From: an uncultured Clostridia bacterium
Lineage (GTDB): Bacteria > Bacillota > Clostridia > Christensenellales > UBA1242
Assembly: GCA_934754475.1 (NCBI GenBank)
Contig: CAKVHV010000003.1
Span: forward strand, 131,557-195,556
Length of the DNA stretch: 64,000 bases
Direction of reading: 5' to 3'
A model generated the notes under the pieces. The model did not search any database, was not told the DNA's origin, and saw only the letters and a program-made list of their open reading frames with translations. Made by a program: the position numbers and the translations under genes. Numbering within the stretch: position 1 is the first letter of the stretch; every line of letters begins with the position of its first letter. Shown here piece after piece: positions 15,410 through 24,128 of this stretch.

Positions 15410-16249
15410 TTATACTTTTTTTGCACTGCTTATTAGTTCACCTAATTTTTCTGCACGTTTTTGGGCTTCGCTCAAAAATTCACTTACCGAAATCTTTTCA
15501 TATAGTTTAGGCTCGCCATAAATTGATTTGTGTGTTTCAATCATAATAACATCCGAATAATTGGTGTGTGCAATTTCATTTGTAATCTTGACAAAATCTA
15601 TATCCCCGTCAAAAGGAAGCAAATGCAAATCCTTGGAATAATCGTCGCCATATTCGTAGTTTCCAAGATTGTCATGAAGATGCACTGCAAATAATCTATC
15701 TCCATAGAGTTTGGCTACATCAATATCTTTGCCATACAAATTGTGATGACCAACATCATAGCACCAGCCCACATTGTCTAGTTTTACGTTGTCTAAAATG
15801 TACATAAAATGCTCGTAAGAATTATTATCTAAATTTTCAACAGCAATTTTAATATTTAATTTCTTTGCGTACTTTGCAAAGTCTTCAAAATCTTTGAGTG
15901 CAGAAAGGCTTGGACTTATTACTTTGCGGGCGGGGTTTCCTACAGTCGAATGAAAAATTACAGTATTCACTCCATACTCGTGGCATAAGTCTAATTCGTG
16001 TTTGAGAAGTCTATACCAACCATCATGAACACCACCTTTTGACCATGTTTCGTCGGCTTGTTCGACCGACAAATGTACAAAGCAAATCTTAAATCCCAAA
16101 TCCGTAGCAGTTTTGAGATATTCTTCTTCTTTGCCTTTTTCGGTGAAAGCGACCATTAGGTTTTTTATCCCGGATTTTTTGATATTCTCCAAAGTTTCCT
16201 TGTAATTCTTTCCGCAATTACAATTAGTATTAATTCCTATGTTGTTCAT
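15410..16249 (-). CDS. Sugar phosphate isomerase/epimerase-like TIM barrel
   Basis: A 279-residue protein of the xylose isomerase-like/AP endonuclease 2 superfamily. The metal-binding pattern of this fold is visible: VNTVIFHSTVG, IKIAVENLDNN (Glu ligand), VGWCYDVGHHNLYG (Asp and His ligands), LFAVHLHDNLG (His-x-His) and VIMIETHKS (Glu ligand). Predicted to isomerise or epimerise a sugar or polyol; the exact substrate cannot be read. The start has AGGAG five bases upstream. Its leader carries the pairing element at 16282-16370, which may regulate it. Confidence 0.8.
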   Translation of the reverse strand: MNNIGINTNCNCGKNYKETLENIKKSGIKNLMVAFTEKGKEEEYLKTATDLGFKICFVHLSVEQADETWSKGGVHDGWYRLLKHELDLCHEYGVNTVIFHSTVGNPARKVISPSLSALKDFEDFAKYAKKLNIKIAVENLDNNSYEHFMYILDNVKLDNVGWCYDVGHHNLYGKDIDVAKLYGDRLFAVHLHDNLGNYEYGDDYSKDLHLLPFDGDIDFVKITNEIAHTNYSDVIMIETHKSIYGEPKLYEKISVSEFLSEAQKRAEKLGELISSAKKV

Positions 16250-16281
16250 TTTTTCTCCTAAAAGTATTATTTTAAAATGCT

Positions 16282-16370
16282 CAATCTATGTGATAACGAT
16301 TTTATCGTGGGGTTTGCGAGTAGCAAATTGATTTGTGAATTTAATGAACAAAGCAATATTACATAGATTG
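16282..16370 (-). promoter_or_regulatory. Candidate four-way-junction RNA element in the isomerase leader
   Basis: A perfect 10-bp outer stem (16282-16291 with 16361-16370) encloses three more helices: a 5-bp hairpin with a 3-base loop (16296-16308), a 4-bp hairpin (16314-16326) and a 4+5-bp stem with one mismatch (16327-16357). The helices abut like a cloverleaf. It lies between the terminator of the M20 peptidase gene and the isomerase start. It matches no riboswitch I know. A DNA operator built on the outer 10-bp inverted repeat is the alternative. Confidence 0.45.
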
Positions 16371-16394
16371 TGACATTAAAACATTTTTCACACA

Positions 16395-16427
16395 AAAAAA
16401 TACTTTACTATAAATAAAGTATTTTTT
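16395..16427. terminator. Terminator after the M20 peptidase gene
   Basis: A perfect 13-bp stem AAAAAATACTTTA/TAAAGTATTTTTT with a 7-base loop. A and T tracts are built into the stem, so it works on both strands. Confidence 0.8.
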
Positions 16428-16437
16428 GTATTTTAAA

Positions 16438-17514
16438 TTAGAAACAAGTTTCTTTGAGAAGTTTTGTGTACATCTCAATTAGAGTTTCATAACTAAACTT
16501 GCTAATAAATTCATTCTTTTCACCCGAAGTAATTGGGCCTGGTCCAAGAAGAACAACACTTTGGTCTGTTAGATAGTTTCCGTCAGAAACAATCGCAACT
16601 GATGAACGTTTGTTTCCTGTTAATTCTTCGAGACGAGAAATAAAGTTTTCGGCAAATGTTGACATAGGCATAACGTTATCTATAATTGTAACAAAACCAT
16701 TGTATTTTTCGGCTAGTTCGTTAATTTTTTCAATTATTTGACGATTGTGGTCAGGTCTGATTGTACGATATTCAAGATAACAACTACATTCGCCCGGAAC
16801 TCTGTTAAGAGATACACCACCTTGAATTTTGCCCAAGTTGAAAGTTGTATAAGACAATTCAAAGGCATTGTTTTTGTCGTCTTTAATTCGATTATTAAAT
16901 CCATAAACTTCGCCTAGGAACGATACGCATTGTTCAATAGCATTTACACCTTTTGTAGGATTGCTACTATGTGCTTCTTTTCCGCTTATCATTACACAAA
17001 GTTTAAGTAGACCTTTGGTTGCAACAACTGGATAAAGGCTAGTTGGGGTTGGGATAATAATGTTTTGTGGAATGTCTTTTTCTTTGGCTACAATAGATTT
17101 GATACCGCCAAAGTTGTTTTCTTCGTCAAAAGTGAAGTAAAGTTTTAGACCCTTTTTAGGAAGTTTCCAGTCAAAGTTTCCAACAGCGGACAAAACCGCA
17201 GCCATTCCGCCCTTCATATCACTAATACCAAGACCAAGTAATTTGTCTCCGTCAATTGTCAAATCCATTGCATCATAGTCCTTCCAACTATTTCCAAGTG
17301 GAATTGTATCTGTGTGGCATACAAATCCTAGTTCGGCATCTTGTCCAGCACAAGCAACCAAGCATAGTTTGTGTGTGTCGTCGTCTATAACATAATTTGT
17401 TCTAAAACCAAGTTTGGTTAGATACGCATCACAATATTCCATAATAGATTTGTTTTGTGCATCAAAAACTGTATTGAATTGAATTAAGTCTCTTAAAATA
17501 CTATATTTATCCAT
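16438..17514 (-). CDS. M20 family metallopeptidase (ArgE/DapE-like)
   Basis: A 358-residue M20 protein. The metal-site blocks GFVCHTDTIPLG, LLGLGISDMKGGMAAVLSA and FTFDEENNFGG are present near residues 65-140, followed by a dimerisation domain with AHSSNPTKGVNAIE. Relatives deacylate N-acyl amino acids or cleave small peptides in the cytoplasm. Two expected ligand positions look altered: the usual GEPT block reads PTPT and the C-terminal His block reads SGEKNEF. ATG 17514 is chosen because AGGTGA precedes it at the right distance; the GTG at 17523 overlaps that site. Promoter at 17549-17577. Confidence 0.85.
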   Translation of the reverse strand: MDKYSILRDLIQFNTVFDAQNKSIMEYCDAYLTKLGFRTNYVIDDDTHKLCLVACAGQDAELGFVCHTDTIPLGNSWKDYDAMDLTIDGDKLLGLGISDMKGGMAAVLSAVGNFDWKLPKKGLKLYFTFDEENNFGGIKSIVAKEKDIPQNIIIPTPTSLYPVVATKGLLKLCVMISGKEAHSSNPTKGVNAIEQCVSFLGEVYGFNNRIKDDKNNAFELSYTTFNLGKIQGGVSLNRVPGECSCYLEYRTIRPDHNRQIIEKINELAEKYNGFVTIIDNVMPMSTFAENFISRLEELTGNKRSSVAIVSDGNYLTDQSVVLLGPGPITSGEKNEFISKFSYETLIEMYTKLLKETCF

Positions 17515-17548
17515 CTTAATCACCTATAAAATTATTTAAATCTACAAT

Positions 17549-17577
17549 ATGATAGCATAATTTACAAATATTGACAA
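17549..17577 (-). promoter_or_regulatory. Promoter of the M20 peptidase gene
   Basis: Minus strand: TTGTCA (17577-17572), 17-bp spacer, TGC-TATCAT (extended -10; hexamer 17554-17549). Confidence 0.7.
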
Positions 17578-17791
17578 TTATTTGAATACTATACTTTCAA
17601 AATTTTGTTGTCCCATCAATTTTATTATTTGCAAAAAAATCCACCTAATTCTATTGATTTATTATATATTTAAATTTTAGTGTTTAATTTTTAAAGTTAT
17701 GAAATATTTTTGAACAATGCAACAAAATTATTGTGTAAATTTAAAATCTATGATAAATTTTTAAAAAAGTAAATGGAGAAAATAAAAATAT

Positions 17792-19093
17792 ATGAAAGAA
17801 GTTACAAGCAAAGAATTATTAAAACAAATTTCTATTATTGCCAAAGACGATATTGAAATTATAAATATAGTCAAAGATGTTGTTGCTAAGATTATATCCC
17901 TTCCAAATGGAACAAAAACGACATTGGTTAGATTATTAGATTACAACCCCGCAGAAAATCGTGTTGAACTTTCGACACAAGAAAAAGTGTTTTATTGCAC
18001 AAAAAAAGTGTGCAAAATGATAGGAATAGATTTGGAACTTGTTGATGACGCACAAAGGCTGGCGTATTATAATCAATTTGTAAAACATGATGAGCCAACA
18101 AAAGAAAATAATACAAACACTCTAGATAATGGAAAACTAAATATGGTTGCAACCATGAAAGATAAAATTACTGAAAACTCGGCATGGTGTGCATCTTTTA
18201 TTCTTGCATGGAAACTTTTTCAAGAAAAATATTTAAAAAACGATTTTGAAATCACAAACAAAAATGAGTTAATTGAAAATTTGGTTGATTCGAATTCAAA
18301 AGCAGTTTTTGTTAATGACAAGGATTGTTATCAAAATGCTGGTAAGGCTACTGAAAAGTTAAAAAAAGAAATAGAAAAAGCGCTAAAGAAAAAGTTTAAA
18401 ACAAAAAGCGACATTCTTAATAATTTTACTTTTTCTAAAGATGAAAACACTACAGATTTTTTGATTTATGCGATTATCATGTTTAATTTAAAATTTCCAA
18501 AATCTTTTGAACCGGCTTGGACTAAGTTGCCATTTGGAAAATATAATACATGTGTAAATTACTTTGGTGTGATGCAAAATTCAAAAGAAAATAAGTTATT
18601 TAATCAAGTAAAACCATTGTTTTTTGAAAGCGAAGATGAGTTTGCTGTATCTTTACTGAGCAAAGACAACAAACAAGTTGTTTTGTATAGAACGGATGAG
18701 CTTAATAATTTTGAAGAAACCTTTAATAAAGTTGATTATAAGTCCAAAGAAAATTTTAATAAGATTGAAGTAAAATCTTTCTTAATGCCAGAGCTTCATA
18801 TTGATTTAACTAAAAAATACGATGACCTTTGTCACTCTTTGTTTATTTCAAAAAGTGATAATAAATCATACAATATTTTACAAGCTCTTCAAACTTTAAA
18901 ATTGGATTTGAATAACAAGGGAGTTAAGGTAAAAAGTGAAGCATCATTATTAATCAGAGAAACAACGGGCTTTAGACCAATTGATACAAACAAAAAAGAT
19001 TTTATATTCAAAAATACTTTTTATATGTTTATAGTTGAAAACGATAGTCCTATAGTTGCTTTGAGAGTTGAAGATATCAAAGAATTTATTTAA
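17792..19093 (+). CDS. Divergent serpin-like protein
   Basis: A 433-residue protein without a signal peptide. The C-terminal third follows the serpin order: a strand SFLMPELHIDLTKKYDDLCHSL (compare the serpin PKFxIxxxYDLxxxLxxLG block), then LDLNNKGVKVKSEASLLIRE in the place of the hinge and reactive loop, then IFKNTFYMFIVENDSPIVALRVEDI, the usual end of the fold. The hinge has charged and bulky residues instead of small Ala/Thr, so inhibition by loop insertion is doubtful. The N-terminal half is Lys/Asn-rich and not recognisable by eye. GGAGA precedes ATG 17792. Alternative: an unrelated protein of unknown family. Confidence 0.5.
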   Translation: MKEVTSKELLKQISIIAKDDIEIINIVKDVVAKIISLPNGTKTTLVRLLDYNPAENRVELSTQEKVFYCTKKVCKMIGIDLELVDDAQRLAYYNQFVKHDEPTKENNTNTLDNGKLNMVATMKDKITENSAWCASFILAWKLFQEKYLKNDFEITNKNELIENLVDSNSKAVFVNDKDCYQNAGKATEKLKKEIEKALKKKFKTKSDILNNFTFSKDENTTDFLIYAIIMFNLKFPKSFEPAWTKLPFGKYNTCVNYFGVMQNSKENKLFNQVKPLFFESEDEFAVSLLSKDNKQVVLYRTDELNNFEETFNKVDYKSKENFNKIEVKSFLMPELHIDLTKKYDDLCHSLFISKSDNKSYNILQALQTLKLDLNNKGVKVKSEASLLIRETTGFRPIDTNKKDFIFKNTFYMFIVENDSPIVALRVEDIKEFI

Positions 19094-19126
19094 AATTAAT
19101 TTTAAATAAAATTTTATTACACAACT

Positions 19127-19160
19127 AAAAAATGCTACTCATGTTTTGAGTAGCATTTTT
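19127..19160. terminator. Bidirectional terminator between convergent genes
   Basis: An 11-bp stem AATGCTACTCA/TGAGTAGCATT with loop TGTTT (19131-19157), flanked by A on the left and T on the right. It serves the serpin-like gene and the pyrG operon. Confidence 0.9.
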
Positions 19161-19179
19161 AATATTTTCAAAAGTTGTT

Positions 19180-19461
19180 TTAAATTTCACTTTCGTTATT
19201 TTTTTGTATTTGTGAGTCTTTGACTTTGATTTTCTTTGGTTTAAAGAACTTGATTGCAAGAAAGACTGTGAGTGACATAAGGATTATAAATATTGCACCA
19301 AAGGTTATGCTCATTATATACATTCCCATAAATGTTGTAGGTGTGTCGCCCGTAATTTTTGGGGTTTTGATTGCAAGAATTAGATAGCCGACTGTTGAAT
19401 AAAGCAAATATATATTGATACAATTCAAGAGTGTTACGATTATAATTTTCAACTTTTTCAT
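19180..19461 (-). CDS. Small two-helix membrane protein
   Basis: About 93 residues starting at MKKLKIIIV, chosen because GGAGAAG lies just upstream; an upstream extension would overlap the preceding gene. Two hydrophobic helices (IIIVTLLNCINIYLLYSTVGYLI and MYIMSITFGAIFIILMSLTVFLA) are followed by a charged tail (FFKPKKIKVKDSQIQKNNE). It begins one base after the lipoprotein gene's stop, so the two are translated together and may interact. No family recognised. Confidence 0.65.
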   Translation of the reverse strand: MKKLKIIIVTLLNCINIYLLYSTVGYLILAIKTPKITGDTPTTFMGMYIMSITFGAIFIILMSLTVFLAIKFFKPKKIKVKDSQIQKNNESEI

Positions 19462-19462
19462 A

Positions 19463-20107
19463 CTACTTCTCCAACTCAAAATATTTTGGTGTTTCGCCAT
19501 CAAAATAATGGAATTTATCTTCGGTCTCAATTGGACGATTGACTTCAAAACTTTCAAATTTTTTAAGTGCTCTTGCAATTTTTGCTGGTGAATAAATTAG
19601 TGGTTTTTCAAGAGTTTCTTCCTTGGTGGCAATCGTGTTCCAAAGATTAAGTGCAAAGTTTGAGCAGTTGTTTAGTGGTGACCAATAATCGTGAGAATCA
19701 ATAAAGTTATTGATTTTTTCTATATCTTCAAGACTTACACCGCAAGTAATTGATACTCTTCCGTTGTATTTATCAAAGTCTTTGATATAATTGCTTTCCA
19801 CATTGTACCATACTCCAAAGTGTGCCTTAATTGACCACGTTCCAATGGAGATTGTTTTGCTTGGCTCAAGTGTATTTTTTCCTATTGAAATGTTGTCTTC
19901 CGAGATGTTTTCAACAGACAAAAACGCATGACCCAAGTTAAATAGTCCAAAGTGCGATTCGCTGTTTCCGTCAAATGTAAAAAGTGAAAGTAAGGCAACA
20001 TCGCTTGAATCTATTGTTGTGTAGTGCTTGGTGTCGTCTTGACTGCATGCACAAAACGAAAACACACAAAGCATTATTAAGATACAATATGTCACGAATT
20101 TTTTCAT
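19463..20107 (-). CDS. Putative lipoprotein with papain-like His/Cys pair
   Basis: A 214-residue protein with a signal sequence (MKKFVTYCILIMLCVFSFCACSQ) whose end fits a lipobox with Cys near residue 21, so it is probably tethered outside the membrane. The mature part has LGHAFLSVENISEDNI and, later, NNCSNFALNLWN. A His segment followed by an N-C-x-x-F-A segment is the order of permuted NlpC/P60-like (papain-fold) hydrolases. A peptide or amide-cleaving role is inferred only. It starts three bases after pyrG without a clear ribosome-binding site, so it probably depends on coupling to pyrG translation. Confidence 0.6.
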   Translation of the reverse strand: MKKFVTYCILIMLCVFSFCACSQDDTKHYTTIDSSDVALLSLFTFDGNSESHFGLFNLGHAFLSVENISEDNISIGKNTLEPSKTISIGTWSIKAHFGVWYNVESNYIKDFDKYNGRVSITCGVSLEDIEKINNFIDSHDYWSPLNNCSNFALNLWNTIATKEETLEKPLIYSPAKIARALKKFESFEVNRPIETEDKFHYFDGETPKYFELEK

Positions 20108-20110
20108 ATG

Positions 20111-21733
20111 TTAGTCTAATCTACTTTTTTTAATATTTCCAATTGCTTGGTTTACAAAACCAGCAAATAATGGGTGTGGCTTGTATGGACGAGATTTAAA
20201 TTCAGGGTGGAATTGACAAGCAACAAAGAATGGATGGTCTTTGTATTCAATAATCTCAACCAAGTTTTTGTCGTCGTTAATTCCGCTTATGGTGAGTCCC
20301 GCTTTTACAAAAGTGTCTGCATAAGCATTGTTAAATTCAAATCTATGACGATGACGTTCAACAATGTCTGGCATTCCATAAAGTTGTCTAGCTTTAGTTC
20401 CGTCGAGCAAGTGGCACTTGTAATTGCCAAGTCTCATTGTTGCACCTTTGTCTTGAATAAACTTTTGTTCATTCATCATATGGATAACTGGATTTTGAGT
20501 GTCGGGGTCAAACTCAGTGCTATTAGCATCCTTGAGACCAACAACATCTCTTGCAAACTCAATACAAGCAATTTGCATGCCTAAACACAATCCAAGATAA
20601 GGGACTTTGTTTTCTCTGCAATATTTGGCAGTCATAATCTTGCCTTCAATTCCACGAGAACCAAATCCGCCTGGAACAACTATTCCGTCGTAGCCTTTGA
20701 GAACATCTTTGACTTGCATAACTTCAATGTCTTCGCTAGAAATTATGTCGATATGTGCTTTGTATTTATTTTTGAGTGCGGCATGTTTAATGGCTTCACT
20801 TACGGATAAATACGAGTCGGGAACTTCGGTGTATTTTCCGACTATGGCGATATTTACAACTGGCATATCGCTTTCAATAGCGTCAACCATATTTTTCCAA
20901 TTGGACAAATTTGGATTGCCGAGTGGAAGTCCGAGTTTTTCACAAACAATTCGGTCTAGCCCTTGATTATTCAAAACAAGTGGAACTTCATAAATGCTTG
21001 AGCAATCTGGATTGTGAATAACACATTCCGGCTCATCAAGATTGCAAAACATCGCAATCTTTCGTTTGTTGTGGTCGCTAAGTTCAATATTTTTGCCCGT
21101 TCTACAAACTATAATGTCTGGACTTAGTCCAAGAGATGTAAGTTCCTTGACACTATGTTGAGTAGGTTTTGTTTTAACTTCGCCAGCCGACTCAAGATAA
21201 GGAACAAGTGTGCAGTGGATATGCAAGTAGTTTCCGGGTTTGAGTTCTCTTTCAAATTGTCTGATTGCTTCCAAGAAAGCAAGTCCTTCGATGTCACCAA
21301 CTGTTCCGCCGATTTCAATTATAACCACATCAATATCTGGACTCGAACACGAACGCATAGCATTTTTTATTTCGCCAGTAACATGTGGAACAACTTGAAT
21401 AGTTGCGCCCAAAAATTCTCCACGACGTTCCTTGGATATAATGCTAGAATAAATCTTGCCACTTGTATAGTTGCAATTTCTATCAAAATCTATATCCAAA
21501 AATCTCTCATAATGTCCTATATCCAAATCGGTTTCGCATCCGTCTTGGGTTACAAAAACTTCGCCATGTTGTAATGGATTCATTGTGCCGGGGTCGACAT
21601 TAATGTATGGGTCTAGTTTTTGGATAGTGACCCTAAGCCCCCTTTCAATGAGTAGTCTTCCAAGACTGGCAGCGGTAATGCCTTTGCCCAAACTGGATAC
21701 AACACCGCCCGTAACAAAAATATACTTACTCAT
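20111..21733 (-). CDS. pyrG: CTP synthase
   Basis: A 540-residue CTP synthase, the normal length; it aminates UTP to CTP with glutamine and ATP. The synthetase half opens with SKYIFVTGGVVSSLGKGITA and contains LDPYINVDPGTMNPLQHGEVF. The glutamine amidotransferase half has the nucleophile elbow YLGLCLGMQIACIEF and the His-Glu pair CQFHPEFKSRP. AGGAG precedes the ATG. It is the first gene of an operon with the lipoprotein and small membrane-protein genes. Its promoter lies 28 bases upstream, leaving no room for a long attenuator. Confidence 0.98.
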   Translation of the reverse strand: MSKYIFVTGGVVSSLGKGITAASLGRLLIERGLRVTIQKLDPYINVDPGTMNPLQHGEVFVTQDGCETDLDIGHYERFLDIDFDRNCNYTSGKIYSSIISKERRGEFLGATIQVVPHVTGEIKNAMRSCSSPDIDVVIIEIGGTVGDIEGLAFLEAIRQFERELKPGNYLHIHCTLVPYLESAGEVKTKPTQHSVKELTSLGLSPDIIVCRTGKNIELSDHNKRKIAMFCNLDEPECVIHNPDCSSIYEVPLVLNNQGLDRIVCEKLGLPLGNPNLSNWKNMVDAIESDMPVVNIAIVGKYTEVPDSYLSVSEAIKHAALKNKYKAHIDIISSEDIEVMQVKDVLKGYDGIVVPGGFGSRGIEGKIMTAKYCRENKVPYLGLCLGMQIACIEFARDVVGLKDANSTEFDPDTQNPVIHMMNEQKFIQDKGATMRLGNYKCHLLDGTKARQLYGMPDIVERHRHRFEFNNAYADTFVKAGLTISGINDDKNLVEIIEYKDHPFFVACQFHPEFKSRPYKPHPLFAGFVNQAIGNIKKSRLD

Positions 21734-21761
21734 AAAATTTCTCCTTATTCAAACTAATTTT

Positions 21762-21791
21762 ATGTTACACCAATTTGTAAATGCTAGTCAA
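21762..21791 (-). promoter_or_regulatory. pyrG promoter
   Basis: Minus strand: TTGACT (21791-21786), 18-bp spacer, TAACAT (21767-21762). Confidence 0.65.
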
Positions 21792-21940
21792 ATAAATAAA
21801 ATAAATTTATTATTTTAATTGGTGATAATAAGGGTTTTGAAATTTTATTTTGTAAGTATATTTTTCATAATACTTAAGGTTTTCTAGTTTGTTTGCATTT
21901 TAAATTTACTATAAATTTTTGATGTTTCAAAAAACTATTT

Positions 21941-23212
21941 TTACATAACTTTTTTAATTCTAAAAGTGTCAGATACAACTGCCCAGTTGGTTGCATCAAA
22001 ATTGTTTATCGTCCAGTAACTAAGTCCACCCAAATTGTACTTGGTGACAAGGTCTAATCTTGAGCCGATACTTAACGCGTCGTCAAACCAAACAACATGC
22101 TCTTTTCCGTCCGCATCTCTATAATTAAAATATGGTGCTTTGGAGAGAGTGTCAAACATAATGGTTGCATTGTTTTCATAGGCTAGTCTTAGTGCTTGCT
22201 TGTTGGTTATGGTTCTTGCACTCGTGCCTTTAACATATGGAATAGTCCAATCATACGCGTAGTTTGGCATGCCCATCAAAATCTTTTGCGATGGGATTTG
22301 AGTTACGGCATATGCTATTACTCTTTCTACTTGATTGTATGGACTTATTGCTTGTGGCTCGCCATAAATGTATCCCCATTCATATGTCATTATAATTACT
22401 CGGTCGGCAATCTCGCCAATCGCTTTGTAGTCGTGTGCTTGATACAAACTCCCCGTCATATTATCTCTGTTTTTTGGAGCAACAGCGACGGATAAGGTTT
22501 TGTTAATTCCAACAAGTTCAGCCTTTAATTCACGCAAAAATGCAGTGTAATTATTTCTGTCTTCTGGTCTTAAATATTCAAAGTCTATGTCAACTCCCAT
22601 ATAGTTTTTGTCAGTAAGTGTAGTTTTAATGGCATTAAACAAATTTTGCTTAGCGGTTGGATTTACAAATATTTCGTGTGCAATATCTCCGTCAAATCCG
22701 CCTTCGCTACTAATATTGGTCACTACCATAATAGGTGCGACGTTCGAATTTCTAGCACTTGAAATTAGACTATCATCATTTAGTGGAGTTAGACTTCCGT
22801 CTAAGTTTACTTGATAACTAAATGGACTTAGATATGTTAGATATTCAAGTGTGTCATTTAGTACACTTTGACTAATTGACGGAATGGCATAGCCATTGAC
22901 TTCTATTTCCTTTCGCACATCGGGAATGTTTATTATATCGCCGATGTTTATCATATTTGGGTTAGTGATTTGTGGGTTGGCAGATATTAAGTCGTTTAGT
23001 AGTATTCCATTTGCTCTAGCGATTGAATACAATGTGTCACCACGTTTAACTTGATAACTTGTAATTCTCTTAAGCGGAATAAATAGATTTTGACCAACGG
23101 AAATTTCGTTTGGATTTGTTATATTATTAATTCTAGCAATCTCGTTTTGGCTTATGTTATAATTTTGTGCAATGCTATATAGTGTTTCTCCAGTTCTAAC
23201 TGTATGTATCAT
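21941..23212 (-). CDS. sleL: Spore cortex-lytic hydrolase, LysM + GH18 (SleL/YaaH-like)
   Basis: A 423-residue protein with two N-terminal LysM modules (HTVRTGETLYSIAQNYN... and YQVKRGDTLYSIARANG..., residues 2-96) and a glycoside hydrolase family 18 domain. The catalytic DxDxE motif reads GVDIDFEYLRP near residue 203, with the catalytic Glu intact. Relatives SleL/YaaH are N-acetylglucosaminidases that cut cortex muramyl-lactam peptidoglycan during germination. There is no signal peptide, as in those proteins. AAGGAG stands before ATG 23212. It lies alone, separated from rdgB by a terminator. Confidence 0.88.
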   Translation of the reverse strand: MIHTVRTGETLYSIAQNYNISQNEIARINNITNPNEISVGQNLFIPLKRITSYQVKRGDTLYSIARANGILLNDLISANPQITNPNMINIGDIINIPDVRKEIEVNGYAIPSISQSVLNDTLEYLTYLSPFSYQVNLDGSLTPLNDDSLISSARNSNVAPIMVVTNISSEGGFDGDIAHEIFVNPTAKQNLFNAIKTTLTDKNYMGVDIDFEYLRPEDRNNYTAFLRELKAELVGINKTLSVAVAPKNRDNMTGSLYQAHDYKAIGEIADRVIIMTYEWGYIYGEPQAISPYNQVERVIAYAVTQIPSQKILMGMPNYAYDWTIPYVKGTSARTITNKQALRLAYENNATIMFDTLSKAPYFNYRDADGKEHVVWFDDALSIGSRLDLVTKYNLGGLSYWTINNFDATNWAVVSDTFRIKKVM

Positions 23213-23427
23213 GTTAACTCCTTATTTGTTATTTTCTTATAATATTTATTCGCTCTAAAATTTATTTGTGAATGATTGCTGTTTTTATTTAATAACAACT
23301 GCCAAATAAACTTTACTGCCAAGTTAAAATTTTTTTAAATTTTGAAGTGAATTGCATTTAAGGTTTTTCTAAATAATGAGTTAATGATAATAATAAGTAT
23401 TTCTACTAACATAAAATTACTAGACAA

Positions 23428-23482
23428 ACAAAAAACATATCACCTAAGAATTGTAATATCTTTCTTTATGATATGTTTTAAT
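23428..23482. terminator. Terminator after rdgB
   Basis: A 10-bp stem AAACATATCA/TGATATGTTT (23434-23443 with 23470-23479) with A on the left (T tract for the minus strand) and T on the right. Confidence 0.7.
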
Positions 23483-23488
23483 TTATTA

Positions 23489-24106
23489 TTAATATTCGCT
23501 ATCGTCTAGTCCACGATAATTAATGCTATCCAAATACTCCTTAATTGGTGTCATAGCAAGCGCTCTATGGGATACACTATCTTTTTCTTCGGTGGTTGCT
23601 TGACCAAAAGTTTTGCCAAGTTTGTTTGACCAAAAAATGCAGTCGTATCCAAAACTTTCATCGCCAATTTTGGATTTGGTTATTAGTCCATATGTTTTGC
23701 CTTCTTGTATCATAGTATATCCGTCTGGCATGATTAAAACTGCATAGCATTGCATATAAGCAGTTCTGTCTTGAATTCCAAGTAATTTTTCAAGAACTAA
23801 TTTTCGATTGCCTTCGTCACCAAGTCCGCTGTATCTAGCACTATAAACTCCGGGTTCGTAGTTTATAGCTTTGACACATAGTCCGCTATCATCAGCAAGA
23901 ACTGCGCAGTCTAATTTTTGACTTACTACATAGTCGTGAACAGCACGTGCTTTGATTAGTGCATTTTCTTCAAAAGTAAGTCCGTCTTCAACTATGTCTT
24001 GGTCAAATCCAATATCTTTGAGAGTCAAAAATTGATATAACTTAAAGATTCTTTTAATCTCACTTATTTTGTGTTGGTTGTTTGTTGCAAGTACAATTTT
24101 TCTCAT
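23489..24106 (-). CDS. rdgB: XTP/dITP diphosphatase (RdgB/HAM1)
   Basis: A 205-residue house-cleaning pyrophosphatase that removes dITP, XTP and similar nucleotides. Family motifs: KIVLATNNQHKISEIKRIF at the N-terminus, CAVLADDSGLCVKAINYEPGVYSARYSG in the middle, then SFGYDCIFW and SHRALAM. The start is placed at MRKIVLATNN because CAGGAG lies seven bases before it; the longer frame reaching 24196 would run into galE and has no ribosome-binding site. It is the last gene of the fhs operon, 22 bases after galE. Confidence 0.95.
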   Translation of the reverse strand: MRKIVLATNNQHKISEIKRIFKLYQFLTLKDIGFDQDIVEDGLTFEENALIKARAVHDYVVSQKLDCAVLADDSGLCVKAINYEPGVYSARYSGLGDEGNRKLVLEKLLGIQDRTAYMQCYAVLIMPDGYTMIQEGKTYGLITKSKIGDESFGYDCIFWSNKLGKTFGQATTEEKDSVSHRALAMTPIKEYLDSINYRGLDDSEY

Positions 24107-24128
24107 TTTGTCTCCTGTGTTATTTAAT

